64,000 nt of DNA. It comes from Cylicocyclus nassatus. Taxonomy: Eukaryota > Nematoda > Chromadorea > Rhabditida > Strongylidae. The number at the start of each line of letters is the position of its first letter. Position 1 is the first letter of the stretch. Shown here piece by piece: positions 46,801 to 56,685 of this stretch. Below the pieces are notes generated by a model, which did no database searches, had not been told where the DNA came from, and saw nothing but the letters and a program-made list of their open reading frames with translations. The translations under genes were made by a program, and so were the position numbers. The DNA lies in NCBI GenBank assembly GCA_958299035.1, contig CATQJL010000316.1, positions 42,892,025-42,956,024 of the forward strand. Reading direction: 5' to 3'.

Positions 46801-46833
46801 CGTTCCGTGATGACGGGTGCCGTTGCGTCCGTC
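40803..46833 (-). CDS. Gag - envelope-like glycoprotein - protease - reverse transcriptase polyprotein of the inner element
   Basis: One frame of about 2,000 codons. The real start is probably the ATG at 46730, after a splice acceptor (ATTTTTAG) ending at 46834. Gag (to about 45720) has capsid-like helices and an Arg-rich tail but no zinc knuckle. The envelope-like part follows without a stop: hydrophobic signal-like LLCVMTLVMFCGYVTAEY near 45700-45650, many Cys and N-glycosylation sites, furin-type RMKR near 44845, Thr-rich stalk 43700-44375, dibasic site in LQKRGI, transmembrane helix 42715-42630. Then aspartic protease (LLDSGATISYM near 42390) and reverse transcriptase (RFTIDFRGLNAIT, LDFQQGFHQIPL, catalytic YIDDLIIT near 40950). 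A 4-base shortfall relative to the outer copy ends the frame at 40803. Having env between gag and protease is the striking feature. Confidence 0.88.
43700..44375 (-). repeat. Mucin-like Thr/Pro stalk with 18-bp minisatellite
   Basis: The sense strand has (ACT)n-type Thr runs at 44285-44370 and about seven copies of an 18-bp unit encoding PTTTTL at 44100-44260. Such regions are expected to be heavily O-glycosylated and extended. The same region of the outer copy differs in length. Confidence 0.85.
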
Positions 46834-47437
46834 CTAAAAATAAGTTTATTAAAAACAATTACAAACATACAATACAAATAAATGAGACCACCACCAATAC
46901 CACAATATTATTGCTAATTAGTACACAGAAGAGTTAGTTTCATAGTTAAGTAAAAATATGAGATATAGAAGTTGCAAGTTATACGGCAAACTGGGGAAGA
47001 AATTTTCTTTTTCCTTTCTTTTTTTTCCCGCAGCCACACGTGTTCTCAATAGATCGCAAAACTTAAGACAGGGCGCATGTTCTTCAAAAAAAAATCAGTT
47101 TGTACCAGAGGACGCGGTTTCCCAACCATTTAGGTCCCTTCTTGGGGACTGTCTACACGGGGCAGGCGACTGTCTGCGCGGAGTAGGAGGACGAGGATGG
47201 CGGAATGAATGAAGAATTGTTCTAGGCAGCTGCCCGAAAATAAGCCATATCTGCTCTACGTGAAGCACAAGTGGAGTATCAACATTAAATGAAAAATCCA
47301 GTAGAGGAGTGTGAGGAGATTCAAGAGCATAATCATGTCTATAAAGCAAATGTTTTTGCAATGTGTGCGGCTGGCGGCTCGTCCTAGGGCAGGAGGAACA
47401 AGGAAAATGATAGTTCTTCGCATTTTTAGAATGGATG
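46834..47437 (-). other. Probable first intron of the inner element
   Basis: Lies between the 5' ORF and gag and ends with the acceptor at 46834. The 5' splice site is not certain. No conserved protein on either strand; the outer element carries the zinc-knuckle ORF in the corresponding place. Confidence 0.45.
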
Positions 47438-47737
47438 TTAAAGTAAGCATGGCCAGGGATAAATTGTCCACAACAAAGGAAGAATCATGCTGCAATGACG
47501 GGTAATGTCGTGATCCCTTATGTGGATCAGCGGACGATGGCACGCATCTTCAAGCAGGGTAGCCAAACGGTAGGTAAACACATAAGATCTCAGTGCGTGC
47601 ATATCCGGTGGTGGCAACGCCATGACTCGTTCTTGCTCTCTTTTCCACTCGCTAGTTGGCTGGTGGGGGACTACAGGGGTTTCGTCACGAACACTCGTAA
47701 GAATCTCAAGCAATTGCTGAATGGCCTCGTCGGACAT
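47438..47737 (-). CDS. Small 5' ORF of the inner element, up to 99 aa
   Basis: Starts 73 bases after the LTR: MSDEAIQQLLEILTSVRDET, then EWKREQERVMALPPPDMHAL. The first ~70 residues are conserved in the broken outer copy, which implies coding function; the end is less sure because a splice to gag may leave this frame. It could be a separate small protein or the true N-terminus of Gag. No known domain. Confidence 0.6.
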   Translation of the reverse strand: MSDEAIQQLLEILTSVRDETPVVPHQPTSEWKREQERVMALPPPDMHALRSYVFTYRLATLLEDACHRPLIHIRDHDITRHCSMILPLLWTIYPWPCLL

Positions 47738-47796
47738 TTCCTGAAAGTTCTAATTCTAAAATAAAATACTACTACGTAACGCTAGCTTTGTTCGAT

Positions 47797-47809
47797 GCCG
47801 GAACCTCCA
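47797..47809 (-). promoter_or_regulatory. Primer-binding site of the inner element
   Basis: Sense-strand TGGAGGTTCCGGC directly after the 5' LTR, identical to the outer element's site. Confidence 0.8.
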
Positions 47810-48337
47810 TGTAAGGTTTGGCCTAGTTCTCGTAGGAATCGTAGCGGAAATTCAAACTAATTTACCTTTTAGATGTAGATTACTTTGTTCGGCCAACCTT
47901 AACAATTTTCCCAACAACTCTTTATTCCTAAAAAGGACAGCCGACACATCGATCAAAATCTGATTCTAGGAAAGAAAGCCTCTAGGGAGAAAGCATGAAC
48001 ATAAGTGCAAAGAAGGGAATACTAAAAGAAAATACACGCACAAAGTGGGGATAAGAGAGGAGAGAAGGAGAAAGGCTAAAACTCAGTCATGATCAATCCT
48101 CATTCACAGCCAAACCTCAGCTATATATACACTGTACCTTGATGAGAAATTACGATCACATATGTTTTCTAAGTACAAGAAATTGCGCTATTTTCCACTT
48201 CAGTAGTTGTCCTTCTTTCTTCAATGTGTCCTCTGAAAGGCCGTTATTGTACCATAGCCGGTCTTCTGATTAATTGCAGCTCCGCTATCAATTACATGCA
48301 TCCTTGTTTTCGAGGCTTCTGAAACTCGTTCTCTACA
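47810..48337 (-). repeat. Inner element 5' LTR, 528 bp
   Basis: About 99% identical to 37260-37787. A TATATATA motif at about 48120-48130 could be the TATA box. Confidence 0.95.
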
Positions 48338-48340
48338 CAA

Positions 48341-49947
48341 GGATCTACGCAGTTGGCGTAGGAACAACGCAATATCTACCATATCTGGAAGTCAGGGTTG
48401 GAGATAGTAGTGTTACAGCTTTGCTCGATAGCGGAGCAACCATTTCATACATGAGGATGTCAACTCTCTCGCTGATTCAAGATAGAAGACCACTTGAGGG
48501 AGACCCAAAATTGGCAACAACGGCGAATGGCACGGCAATACAATTCATGAGGTCAATCCGTCTTCCAGTACAGATTGGAACACATATAATATATCATAAC
48601 TTCCATGTAGCGGCAGAGAAAGATTGCCCTGTTCCATTCCTATTAGGATCCGACTTCACCCGAGCGTCAAACGAAGATGGTCTTTTAGTTTCATTCGATC
48701 TATACCACAAAACGATACGCATAGGACGGGAGACGATAGATTTGGTTTCAGTCAATTACATCACACTAGCAATAATACCATCATACGATGTACGACTTAC
48801 CAACAAAGTATCGTTACCTAGACGAACTAACAACATGGTGGAAGCGCGTATTGAAGGACTTACCTGGCCGAGATGTAGAGATTTTCTCATTGAAGACAAC
48901 CTCAGGCCGATGAACGAAATCTTCATTGTCGGTCGAACCCTTGTTACCCCGAATTTGGATGGAACTTGCTATATCAACATCCTCAACCCATCCATGTCTC
49001 ATGTTACACTCCCTGAGAAGCTCAAAATAGCACTGGCATATCCTGCTTGTGCGTCGGAAGTATGGGTGCAGCAGTTACAAGTTCCACAAGCCGGGCCTTC
49101 GGAAGATGTTTTCTGCCCCTCAGTCACATATATCAATGACTACTCAGCAGATGGTAACAACGATTTCCGCGTCCCACCGGAGGCAGACTGGAAAACTCGT
49201 TCGTCCAGATTTCCAGTCCTACCGTCTCAAGATTATGACTCCGCCGAAGAAATCGACCTATCACAATCCAGCTTAATGGAACATCAGAAAAACCAATTAC
49301 GAAATATCATTAGATATCACTTTAACGCTTTCGTTGGACTAGACGAACACCTTGGACATTACAGAGGGAATATACGTCATTGGATCGATCTCATTGAAAA
49401 CGCAACGATACCAGCTAGGAAGATCTACAGGGTACCTCTAGAGAAGCGACAGGAAATTGAGAAGCAAATAACACAAATGCTAAAGGACGGAATCATTAGG
49501 AAAGTAACTTCTCCGTTCTGTGCACCTATCGTGTTAGTGAAGAAACGCGAAGCAAATGCCTGGCGCTTTACAATCAACTTCCGTGGACTCAACGCCATCA
49601 CGAAACCACAGCAATCGATCCTTTCGAATATCCAGGACATCATTGATCTTTGCGCTAATCAGTGCCCCTACTCCCCTCTTGACTTTCAACAAGGTTTTCA
49701 TCAAATTCCATTGGAAGAGGAACACTGTGAAAGAACGGCATTTGCGTGTTTTCTCGGAGCCTTCGAATATATCCGCATGCCTATGGGACTGAAAGGAGCC
49801 CCTGCTACTTTCCAAAGGATAATGGATGACTTCAAAAAGTACCCAAGAGCAAGAGTCTTCATATATATTGATGACCTTATCATCACGTCAGTTAGCCCAC
49901 AAGAACACTTGGAAGATATTGACGAAGTCTTAGGCAAGATAGAATGA
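48341..49947 (+). pseudogene. Protease and reverse transcriptase of the outer element
   Basis: Open frame after the inner insertion, in frame at GATCTACGC with the protease. Aspartic protease active site LLDSGATISYM, then the same reverse transcriptase blocks as the inner copy with substitutions (RFTINFRGLNAIT, where the motif Asp is Asn) and the catalytic YIDDLIIT near 49860. The frame ends at 49947 by a shift at the end of the domain. The ATG at 48274 lies in the inner LTR and is not the real start. Confidence 0.85.
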
Positions 49948-51074
49948 AGATGAAGGTGTCAAAATGTGAATTCGCAAAGGAAGAAATCAAGTTTTTAGAT
50001 TTATCCTGAGTAAAGAAGATAAGACCCAATCCCGAGAAAACCAAGGCGATCGATCAATACCCTCAACCAACATATGCAACGGAAGTCAAGTTATTTCTAG
50101 GAATGGGCTCATTTTTCCGGAGGATCATTCATAATTTCGCCACTATAGCCGCCCCGCTCACTGCACTAACGAAGAAGAATACACCTTTCGATTGGACATC
50201 ATAGTGCGAAGAAGCCATGAATCACCTGAAAAAAGCGCTGACAACGGCACCTATCCTTGCAGCACCACGGTTAGCAGGAACAGGATGGATTACAACGTGT
50301 TATCGCCTATGTGATTCGTGTCTTGAACAAGCACGAAGCAAGATATTCAGCAATAGAATTTGAAGTATTAGGACTGGTCTACGCAGCTCAGAAGTTTCGC
50401 CTGTACATAGATAGAGCTAAGTGTACAGTCATCCCGATCATGCACCTCTAAAGGCACTTCTGCACCGGAAAGATCTCTTGGAAAGACAGGCAAAATATCA
50501 GAGTGTGTTGCAGGAATCTGACACTGACATCATTCACCGCCCGGGAAAGAAGAATGCAGTATGCGATGCGCTGTCTCGACACCTACCGCGCGCTGCGTAC
50601 GCTATCACATACATCACAAGAGACAACCTTTAAATGGATACAGTATACAAGGAATAAGAGTGCCCAATCGTCTAGAACAGGATCCTCAAGTGATACTACT
50701 AGGAACGTCCCAGACCAAAAACGACATCATTGCTATGGCCACCAATCCCAACTAGCGGCAGCACATCTAGGGATCAATAAAACCCAAGCCGTTGTCAAGA
50801 AAATTTCCATCTGGAATCACATGCGCAGGGATATCGCAAGCGTCATCAAAGCATGTGATGTCAAGCAAGGAAGAATCCGAGCATGATCAACAGAAACGAA
50901 TTGGGAGCAAGAACCTTTGTAGGCACAATATTGGATAGGAAAGGAACTTCGGATAAGGAAGTCGTTGGACATAAGCCTGCGACACGATACGAAGGATCAT
51001 TTTCAATTATTGCTGTTGATCTACCTAACACCACCAGCTCGGACGAAGACAAAAGGACTAATCGCGTCGATTGA
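49948..51074 (+). pseudogene. RNase H and integrase remnants of the outer element, catalytic core deleted
   Basis: Fragments in different frames match the inner protein: GSFFRRIIHNFAT, DHAPLKALLHRKDL, RPGKKNAVCDALSRHLP and HLGINKTQAVV. After the integrase zinc-binding region the match jumps at about 50885 to the C-terminal GPF-like module (ATRYEGSFSII). The catalytic DDE core is absent, a loss of roughly 0.9 kb relative to the inner copy. The element could not integrate on its own. Confidence 0.85.
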
Positions 51075-51104
51075 ACGAAACTGCAAAAGTAAAACCTTTT
51101 TAGG

Positions 51105-51170
51105 GTCAGAGAAAAAGAAAGAAGAAAAAAATAAGAAGAAGAAAAAAAAAGAAGAGAAAAAAAATATTCC
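51105..51170 (+). other. Purine-rich tract after the integrase end, outer element
   Basis: GAGAAAAAGAAAGAAGAAAA... almost free of pyrimidines, at the same relative place as 38817-38868 and about 0.95 kb before the 3' LTR. Confidence 0.5.
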
Positions 51171-51339
51171 CAACAACTATATTCATCTATTCTTTTTGTA
51201 ATGCTGTGGTAAAAATTGTCACCTTTTTATTTGATGTGATAGAGACATTTCTACTTTTTTTGTATCATAACATCACTGTAGAGATTATAGGATTGCACAA
51301 GTTTTTGTATTATTGATAATGATAGTAATGTTATTCTAT

Positions 51340-51802
51340 AGGATCAAAGCAAGGAGAATCAAGACTCACCGTGCGCTGCTACAACTCGGGGAATGAATCA
51401 AGGTGTACGATCCAATCCAGGCAAGGTAGCCATCGGACGCCGAACTATTAATTTCTACGCACAGCTGGGCGCCCCGGAAACAAAGAAGGAACATAGCGTA
51501 GAAAGAAAATGCTGATCGACGACCATTCTGACGTCTACGAAAAGAACGTAACTTGTTATCAGCTCCAGTTGCATTTTAGCTTCAAGATCGAGTTATGAAA
51601 AGTATTCTAAAATAGACGGAGTATTTAGAGGCCTCGTAATTCATGACTCCGTTTATCAAGGCATCGGAAGATATCGTCTATATCCAGGCAGATCCTTTTC
51701 CCACTCTACTTGTATTGATTTCATGACCGGTCTAAAGATAATGGTTGCGCAAGACGATTCTTATGCGGAATATGGACTATGGATGAGGCAAATGACACTT
51801 TA
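51340..51802 (+). pseudogene. Decayed sense-strand accessory ORF in the outer 3' module
   Basis: Three partly overlapping frames read as coding: LTVRCYNSGNESRCTIQS, then IGRRTINFYAQLG, then VFRGLVIHDSVYQGIGRYR and SHSTCIDFMTG, with two N-glycosylation-like sites (NES, NVT) and several Cys. Small shifts separate them. This suggests a secreted or surface protein between integrase and LTR that is absent from the inner element. I do not recognise it. Confidence 0.35.
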
Positions 51803-52124
51803 ATAGATTTGAAACTCGCGCCAGTGTACCGGCCGCGCAACCATTCCATTGCCTCGGGCGCGAGCCGCGTGGACATGTGAATATGAAGTGTCGACACAAA
51901 AATGGGAAAAGATTTATTTAACTATGCTAGCATGAAGTATCATCGCCTTTCAGGATCAATTGACGCAGAAGATCCATTGATAGAAGAAGCTATTGATGAC
52001 TTCCGACGCCTCTGACAAGGAAAAAGAAAAGGAAAAGACAACAGCGAATGAGTACCGATTATCTCTGGAGCCACAAGTTCTTGGTATTGAGGTTGCGGGA
52101 CGCAACCTTTCGATCCCCCGTAGA
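51803..52124 (+). other. Outer 3' module next to the LTR
   Basis: Contains GCGCAACCATTCC...GCGAGCCGC (51832-51872) and GGTTGCGGGACGCAACC (about 52091-52107), both shared with the inner element. A 37-codon frame at 51903-52016 ends after EEAIDDFRRL. Probably cis-acting sequence for reverse transcription or RNA packaging. Confidence 0.4.
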
Positions 52125-52782
52125 TGTAATGTGCTTTGCCAAGTATCACATGCACGGATAGCGGATTTTACGTTTACATAACGAGTAGCAGCGGAGTGAC
52201 ATTGAATACGACGAAAACTAATTATCAAGACAAGAGAAGAAACCTACAAAAAACCCTCGAAGAAAACTGGACTCGTTGGAAAGCTTGTGTATTTTCAATT
52301 AGGCAATGTTAAATTGAATATCGTTTTTATTATACGTTTTATGTGACCGCGTATGTTTGCATCCATTAGTAGAAACATATATAAAAGACTGTAGGAAGCC
52401 TTTAGTGTTGGTTGTGCATTTGTGTATCGAACTTATACTCTTTCTCTCATCCTTACTCGATGTAGTTTTCTAAGCTCTTTCCCAAATTCTTTTAGCCTTG
52501 TCTGGTAGTTTCATAGTTAACAATTTCTACTAGTATTTATCCGGTATCGGCCATAATGATTCATCGCCGCTGGCCGACGGCTTAGGTACGATCTTCTGTA
52601 ATTTATCCATATTAGTTAGAGAGGTCACTTGCGTTTTGTTCGATCACATGGTTTGTCTCCTTGCTAATAAATAGTTGTTGGGAACTGACTTCGTTAAGGC
52701 CGGCGAACACCAATCACCTTATGTAAGACATTTTCATCAATCTCAGCACTAGCTGCTCTGCGGAACCATGCCGAGCCTTACA
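52125..52782 (+). repeat. Outer element 3' LTR, 658 bp
   Basis: Same length as and, by eye, no difference from 31889-32546. Followed by the CTAG duplication. Confidence 0.95.
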
Positions 52783-52786
52783 CTAG

Positions 52787-54340
52787 TTGATTCTATGTCT
52801 TAACCAGCGCTTCACGAGGTTTTTTTTCGAAAATGCTATAAAGTCCCCCTCGACTTTTGCAAAATTTCCCTTTGATCCTACATCCGAAACGAAAAAATCT
52901 CAAAAACGAAACATCGACTAAAAAACGTAACCTAATGTGCTTTTTCGGCCACAAAAATTATAGCACGTTTGCTTTTTGTCCCAAAAACGGAGACTTCTCA
53001 GCCGCGCAACCACTTCAAACAAATCCTTTATGCCAACATTATCCGTTCGCACGGATTTCGCTGTATTCAGGAATTCCAGGATATACTTCGAACTGATTAA
53101 CCAAGAAGTGAACTACAAAAAAGCAAAGTTTCACACTTTTTGGACATGACTAAGAGCTGACTAGGAGCACGTTTATATATGCTTCTACCTCGAGATGTTT
53201 TGCTTCATATAAACCGGGGACGCATTCACACCGTTGAAAGTCTCGATGCGAGTTCTGTTCTGTGAAGACTACAGAGATACATGGTGACGACTTGGCTTAC
53301 TTCAAGATGATTAGCATTGGGACAGGAGTGCTCAACTACCCAGAGTATTTAAAAGATCGTACTTGAAGAGGTTAACAAAGAGGAGGAATTAAAAGAAAAC
53401 AAATTTCTGAATTTCCGGGACGCGACATATGAGCTGCGGCATTAGTAGATACTTACAACCATTCTGTTATATGATTGCCGTAGGCGGTTGCTATAACAGT
53501 TGAGAGCCATCTTCATTTACAGCTTTGAGGACTATTTATGGTCAAACACTTGGGATTCTTATGCGTGTTAGTGAAGTTCATTACCCTGAGGATAGGAGAA
53601 GGGACAACTTGAGGTATTCCGGCGCTTATTTAGGCTGCTGTTTTGCAGAATCCTTCTTTTACAACACACCCCATCTGTATATCTTTTGATGTCACACTTT
53701 TGACGTTTTGAAGATGTGGGCAATGCAAGCACTTTTCGAACTTTTGACAGAGCGTCACTTTATTATTAGTTGTCTATTTCTACCTTTGACAGAATTTCTA
53801 GCGTAGATATATTTTACTCTGTGTCTAATTATGATGACCAAGTGCGAGGCTTGCAAAATTTTTTGGCGGATATCCCATTTCTGAATAATTACCTTTAAAA
53901 CCTGACTTTCAAGTTGAGGTAGACCACGGTTTTAGGTAGCTGTTCTTAGAGCTTGCTTTGTTTTGTTGAATATTTTACTTTACAAAGTTTTTTATTGCCA
54001 TACATGGTTATAGTCTTATAATGGAATTTTCATTAACCACACCAAATTTTAGGAGGCCTATTTTAACACAAACGCATCAAAAATCAATGAATTCCAAGAT
54101 TTAAGTTTTTTCAAAAAGTATGATTCAACTTCAATTATACAAAACAAATGAGTTTTTAACAGTCTGAAACATCAAATCTCGGTTTTTGTGGGTGTACCTA
54201 AAGCGAACATGAATTATAACATTGAATCTTATATACCATATCAAACTGTAATGGATCGCATAACAAATTCGAATTCCTTGACAATTTTCACGTCCCATCT
54301 TCAACCTGAGCATTGTTCATAATGATCAGCTCCGCTTAGC
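52787..54340. other. AT-rich stretch without recognised gene
   Basis: Short frames only. 54145-54210 resembles the start of the 6.6/22.0-kb dispersed repeat. Confidence 0.45.
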
Positions 54341-54553
54341 TACAGGGCTTTACAACCTGAGTGTCACAGCCGCCCCGCTCGGTAGCCACGCTTAGGGCCG
54401 CGCAGCGTTCGTGGCGCAAGCTGCGCGTCGACTAAACCTTCGCAAAATGCCCGGGCGATGCGCCGCAAACGCCGCGCGCGGCCTGAGCGAGGCGGCCGCG
54501 TTGGAGGAGCCGCGCAAGCGGAGGCTGTGACTCTTATGTTAAAAAGCCCTGTA
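54341..54553. repeat. MITE with ~30-bp imperfect TIRs and very GC-rich core
   Basis: TACAGGGCTTT...GTCACAGCC at the left pairs with GGCTGTGAC...AAAGCCCTGTA at the right. The ~150-bp interior is rich in GCCGCGCG-type sequence in an AT-rich surround. Flanking duplication uncertain. Confidence 0.72.
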
Positions 54554-55380
54554 ACTAGATTTGTTACGGTGGCGAGTTTATTCGATCGGCCTAACAGCTT
54601 CGTCGTTTCCTAAAACCTGGATCAATTCAAAGTAAAATCGGTGACGCCAGGCCAACAAATACCTTGTTTGCGCGCGAACTTGATATATTGCCACTGTTCA
54701 GTCAGAATTTTCGTCCTTTTCGTACTGGTCGCAGTTACTACTCAACAGCCTTCAAGTACATCAAATCGCTTTTATCCGCATAGTGTAATAGAGTCTTTTG
54801 ATATCGGCATCTTTACACTAGTTTATAGAGCTGTTGTTGGTATGCTATGCTGGTATGCTGGTATCATCATGTTGACTTTAGTGAAGGGAGCGATAATAAT
54901 AACCTTTGGTAAACATGCGTTTAAACTGCATCTTCTCTAAATGGATGGTAATAAATACCCAGATTCGCTACTAGCTATGGTTAGAAGAATGGCATTAGCC
55001 TCGCTATCTGCTATATCAGCAGAATCGGAGAACCAGCGACGACGGAATGCCTTTGATGGGCATAGGATTACAAATACTTCGACGATGTGTAGTAGCTGCA
55101 ACACAGTAATTTGTCCGGAGTAAACGAAAGACAAAGAGTTTATTATCGATGTTGCAGTTTTTGGTGCGGTCATTGCTTAAACGTTTTGAACGAGGCAATG
55201 AATAACTTATGCATGCTATTTGTACAGGGTGTTTAAAAAGTACCCGGCCAAAAGTACTTCTATTCGAATTTTGATGCGTTTTTTGTTTTACTGTGATCAT
55301 CAAGCCTAGATACCATCATTTTAGTGAAAATCAGGTTTCTTTGTGTTTTCTTTGATTTTTTCATTAGATTGAAGCACATT
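54554..55380. other. Stretch without recognised gene
   Basis: A 99-codon plus frame at 54641-54940 includes a hydrophobic stretch but no recognisable domain. CAGGGTGTTTAAAAAGTACC at 55228 resembles a mariner-type terminus without a visible partner. Confidence 0.35.
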
Positions 55381-56682
55381 GGCCCGTAGTAAACCCCCCT
55401 TCAGGGGATCTGCCCTGAGGCGGACCTAAGTTGATCGTATGGCGCCTCGGTCTAGCATCCCGCGAGCTATTGATCTAGATGCGGATCGCTTTTCAGGCAT
55501 AAAAACCTTGCGCGCTATCAAAGAGGAAACACCTACACCTCTTGCGCGGTTTGGTCAAACAGGTATGTGAATGGTACTCACAAGGGAATGGTCAAAATTC
55601 GAAGTGGCCATTTCAAACACGCTGCATACCATTAGATGCAGCATGAGACGGTGACTTCAAATATTTATTCGTTATCTGCTTAGCGCCCATGTGGGCGGAG
55701 TTATGAGCCGTTGAAAGCCATTACTTTGCTAGGAAATGGTGCATGCAAAGCGCAAGTTTGGCGGCATAGAGCCATTTTCGGCTTATTGCTAAACGATAAC
55801 ATGCAAATAGGTCACTTTATATTTAAACTCTAAAGATGAGTCGAAATTACAACATTGTGCTCAATTTCACAATTTTTATGTACGGTTTTTTTCGCCATAA
55901 AACTGCTCATAACTTCATCCATAAAGCCGATAAGCAGATATGGAATATAGATTCGAAGTCAGCGTTGAATGCTGCATCGAATGGTATGCAGCTTGCTTGG
56001 AATGGCCACTTCGACTTTTGACCATTCCCTTGTCAGCCCGCACGACCGTGTTCGGCGACGGACTGTGGCGAATTTTTGCGCATCACTGAGCAATCTTCGA
56101 TAGCGGCCACTATCGAAGAAAATCGATGACGGCCGCTATCAAGGAATCCACAAACCAAATGAATGCACAAAACAAAACTCCGTTTTTCAACCAAAATTTC
56201 ATTAAAAATTGAGGAAATAGGGACAAAATCGAATGGAAAGAAATAAAGAGATTGTCGCTCTAGGTAGCTTTTGTAGAAAAAACCTAAGCAAGCTCGGCAA
56301 AAAGGAAAAAACCTATTCTTCTGTTTTTTGCCGAAATTAGCTGTTCATTGATCCTTTCCTTTTTAGGCACCGGTATTGTGCAGTTTTGCGCGTTCTTGTA
56401 CTACAACAATGCGTCAAGTACGATGTCCCGTAAGTTACTCACGAGCAACTTACGAGATTTTTCTTCTCATTCCTTGCACACCATTTCGGTCAATTCATCT
56501 CAAAATCGGGGCTGCTCTTACGTTCAGGTGAATTCATCGCGGCACATGCCCTGACGCTAACTCTTCAGATCAGGTCGCATTCTTAAGGATGTGAAAGTGA
56601 CCGCTAGTCAATTTATCTTAAATACCTCAACTCAGTCTCTCAGCTGAGATTATCTGAAGTGAAGTGGGGTTTACTACTGGCC
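55381..56682. mobile_element. TIR element (1.3 kb) with an internal foldback
   Basis: GGCCCGTAGTAAACCCC at 55381 pairs with GGGGTTTACTACTGGCC ending 56682, one mismatch in 17. ATT flanks both ends. Inside, 55578-55720 and 55890-56034 are ~140-bp imperfect inverted copies (GACAAGGGAATGGTCAAAA type arms). No transposase; non-autonomous, class unknown. Confidence 0.65.
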
Positions 56683-56685
56683 ATT

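Larger units (their letters stand above)
37260..48337 (-). mobile_element. Inner Gypsy-like LTR retrotransposon with gag-env-pro-RT frame (11,078 bp)
   Basis: Two 528-bp LTRs (37260-37787, 47810-48337) lie on either side of the coding region, flanked by CAAG (37256-37259 and 48338-48341). Sense is the minus strand. Order from the 5' LTR at the right: primer-binding site, 5' ORF, intron, gag, envelope-like glycoprotein, aspartic protease, reverse transcriptase, then RNase H and integrase, purine tract, antisense EGF-membrane gene, 3' LTR. It inserted at the env/protease junction of a relative. One net frameshift after the reverse transcriptase is the only clear defect in the sense proteins. 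Confidence 0.92.
31889..52782 (+). mobile_element. Outer Gypsy-like LTR retrotransposon, nested host of a second element
   Basis: Two 658-bp LTRs (31889-32546, 52125-52782) beginning TGTAATG and ending CTTACA are flanked by CTAG (31885-31888 and 52783-52786). The primer-binding site follows the 5' LTR. Without the inner insertion (37260-48337) the element is about 9.8 kb, in the order 5' ORF, antisense zinc-knuckle ORF, gag, envelope-like, protease, reverse transcriptase, RNase H, integrase remnants, 3' module. It is defective: gag and N-terminal env have shifts, the inner element splits env from protease, and the integrase core is missing. The LTRs appear identical over their full length by eye. 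Confidence 0.92.

Noticed and set aside
46834..46877. First ~15 residues of the 2024-codon frame as the real N-terminus
   Set aside because: They lie upstream of the splice acceptor ending at 46834, inside the probable intron.
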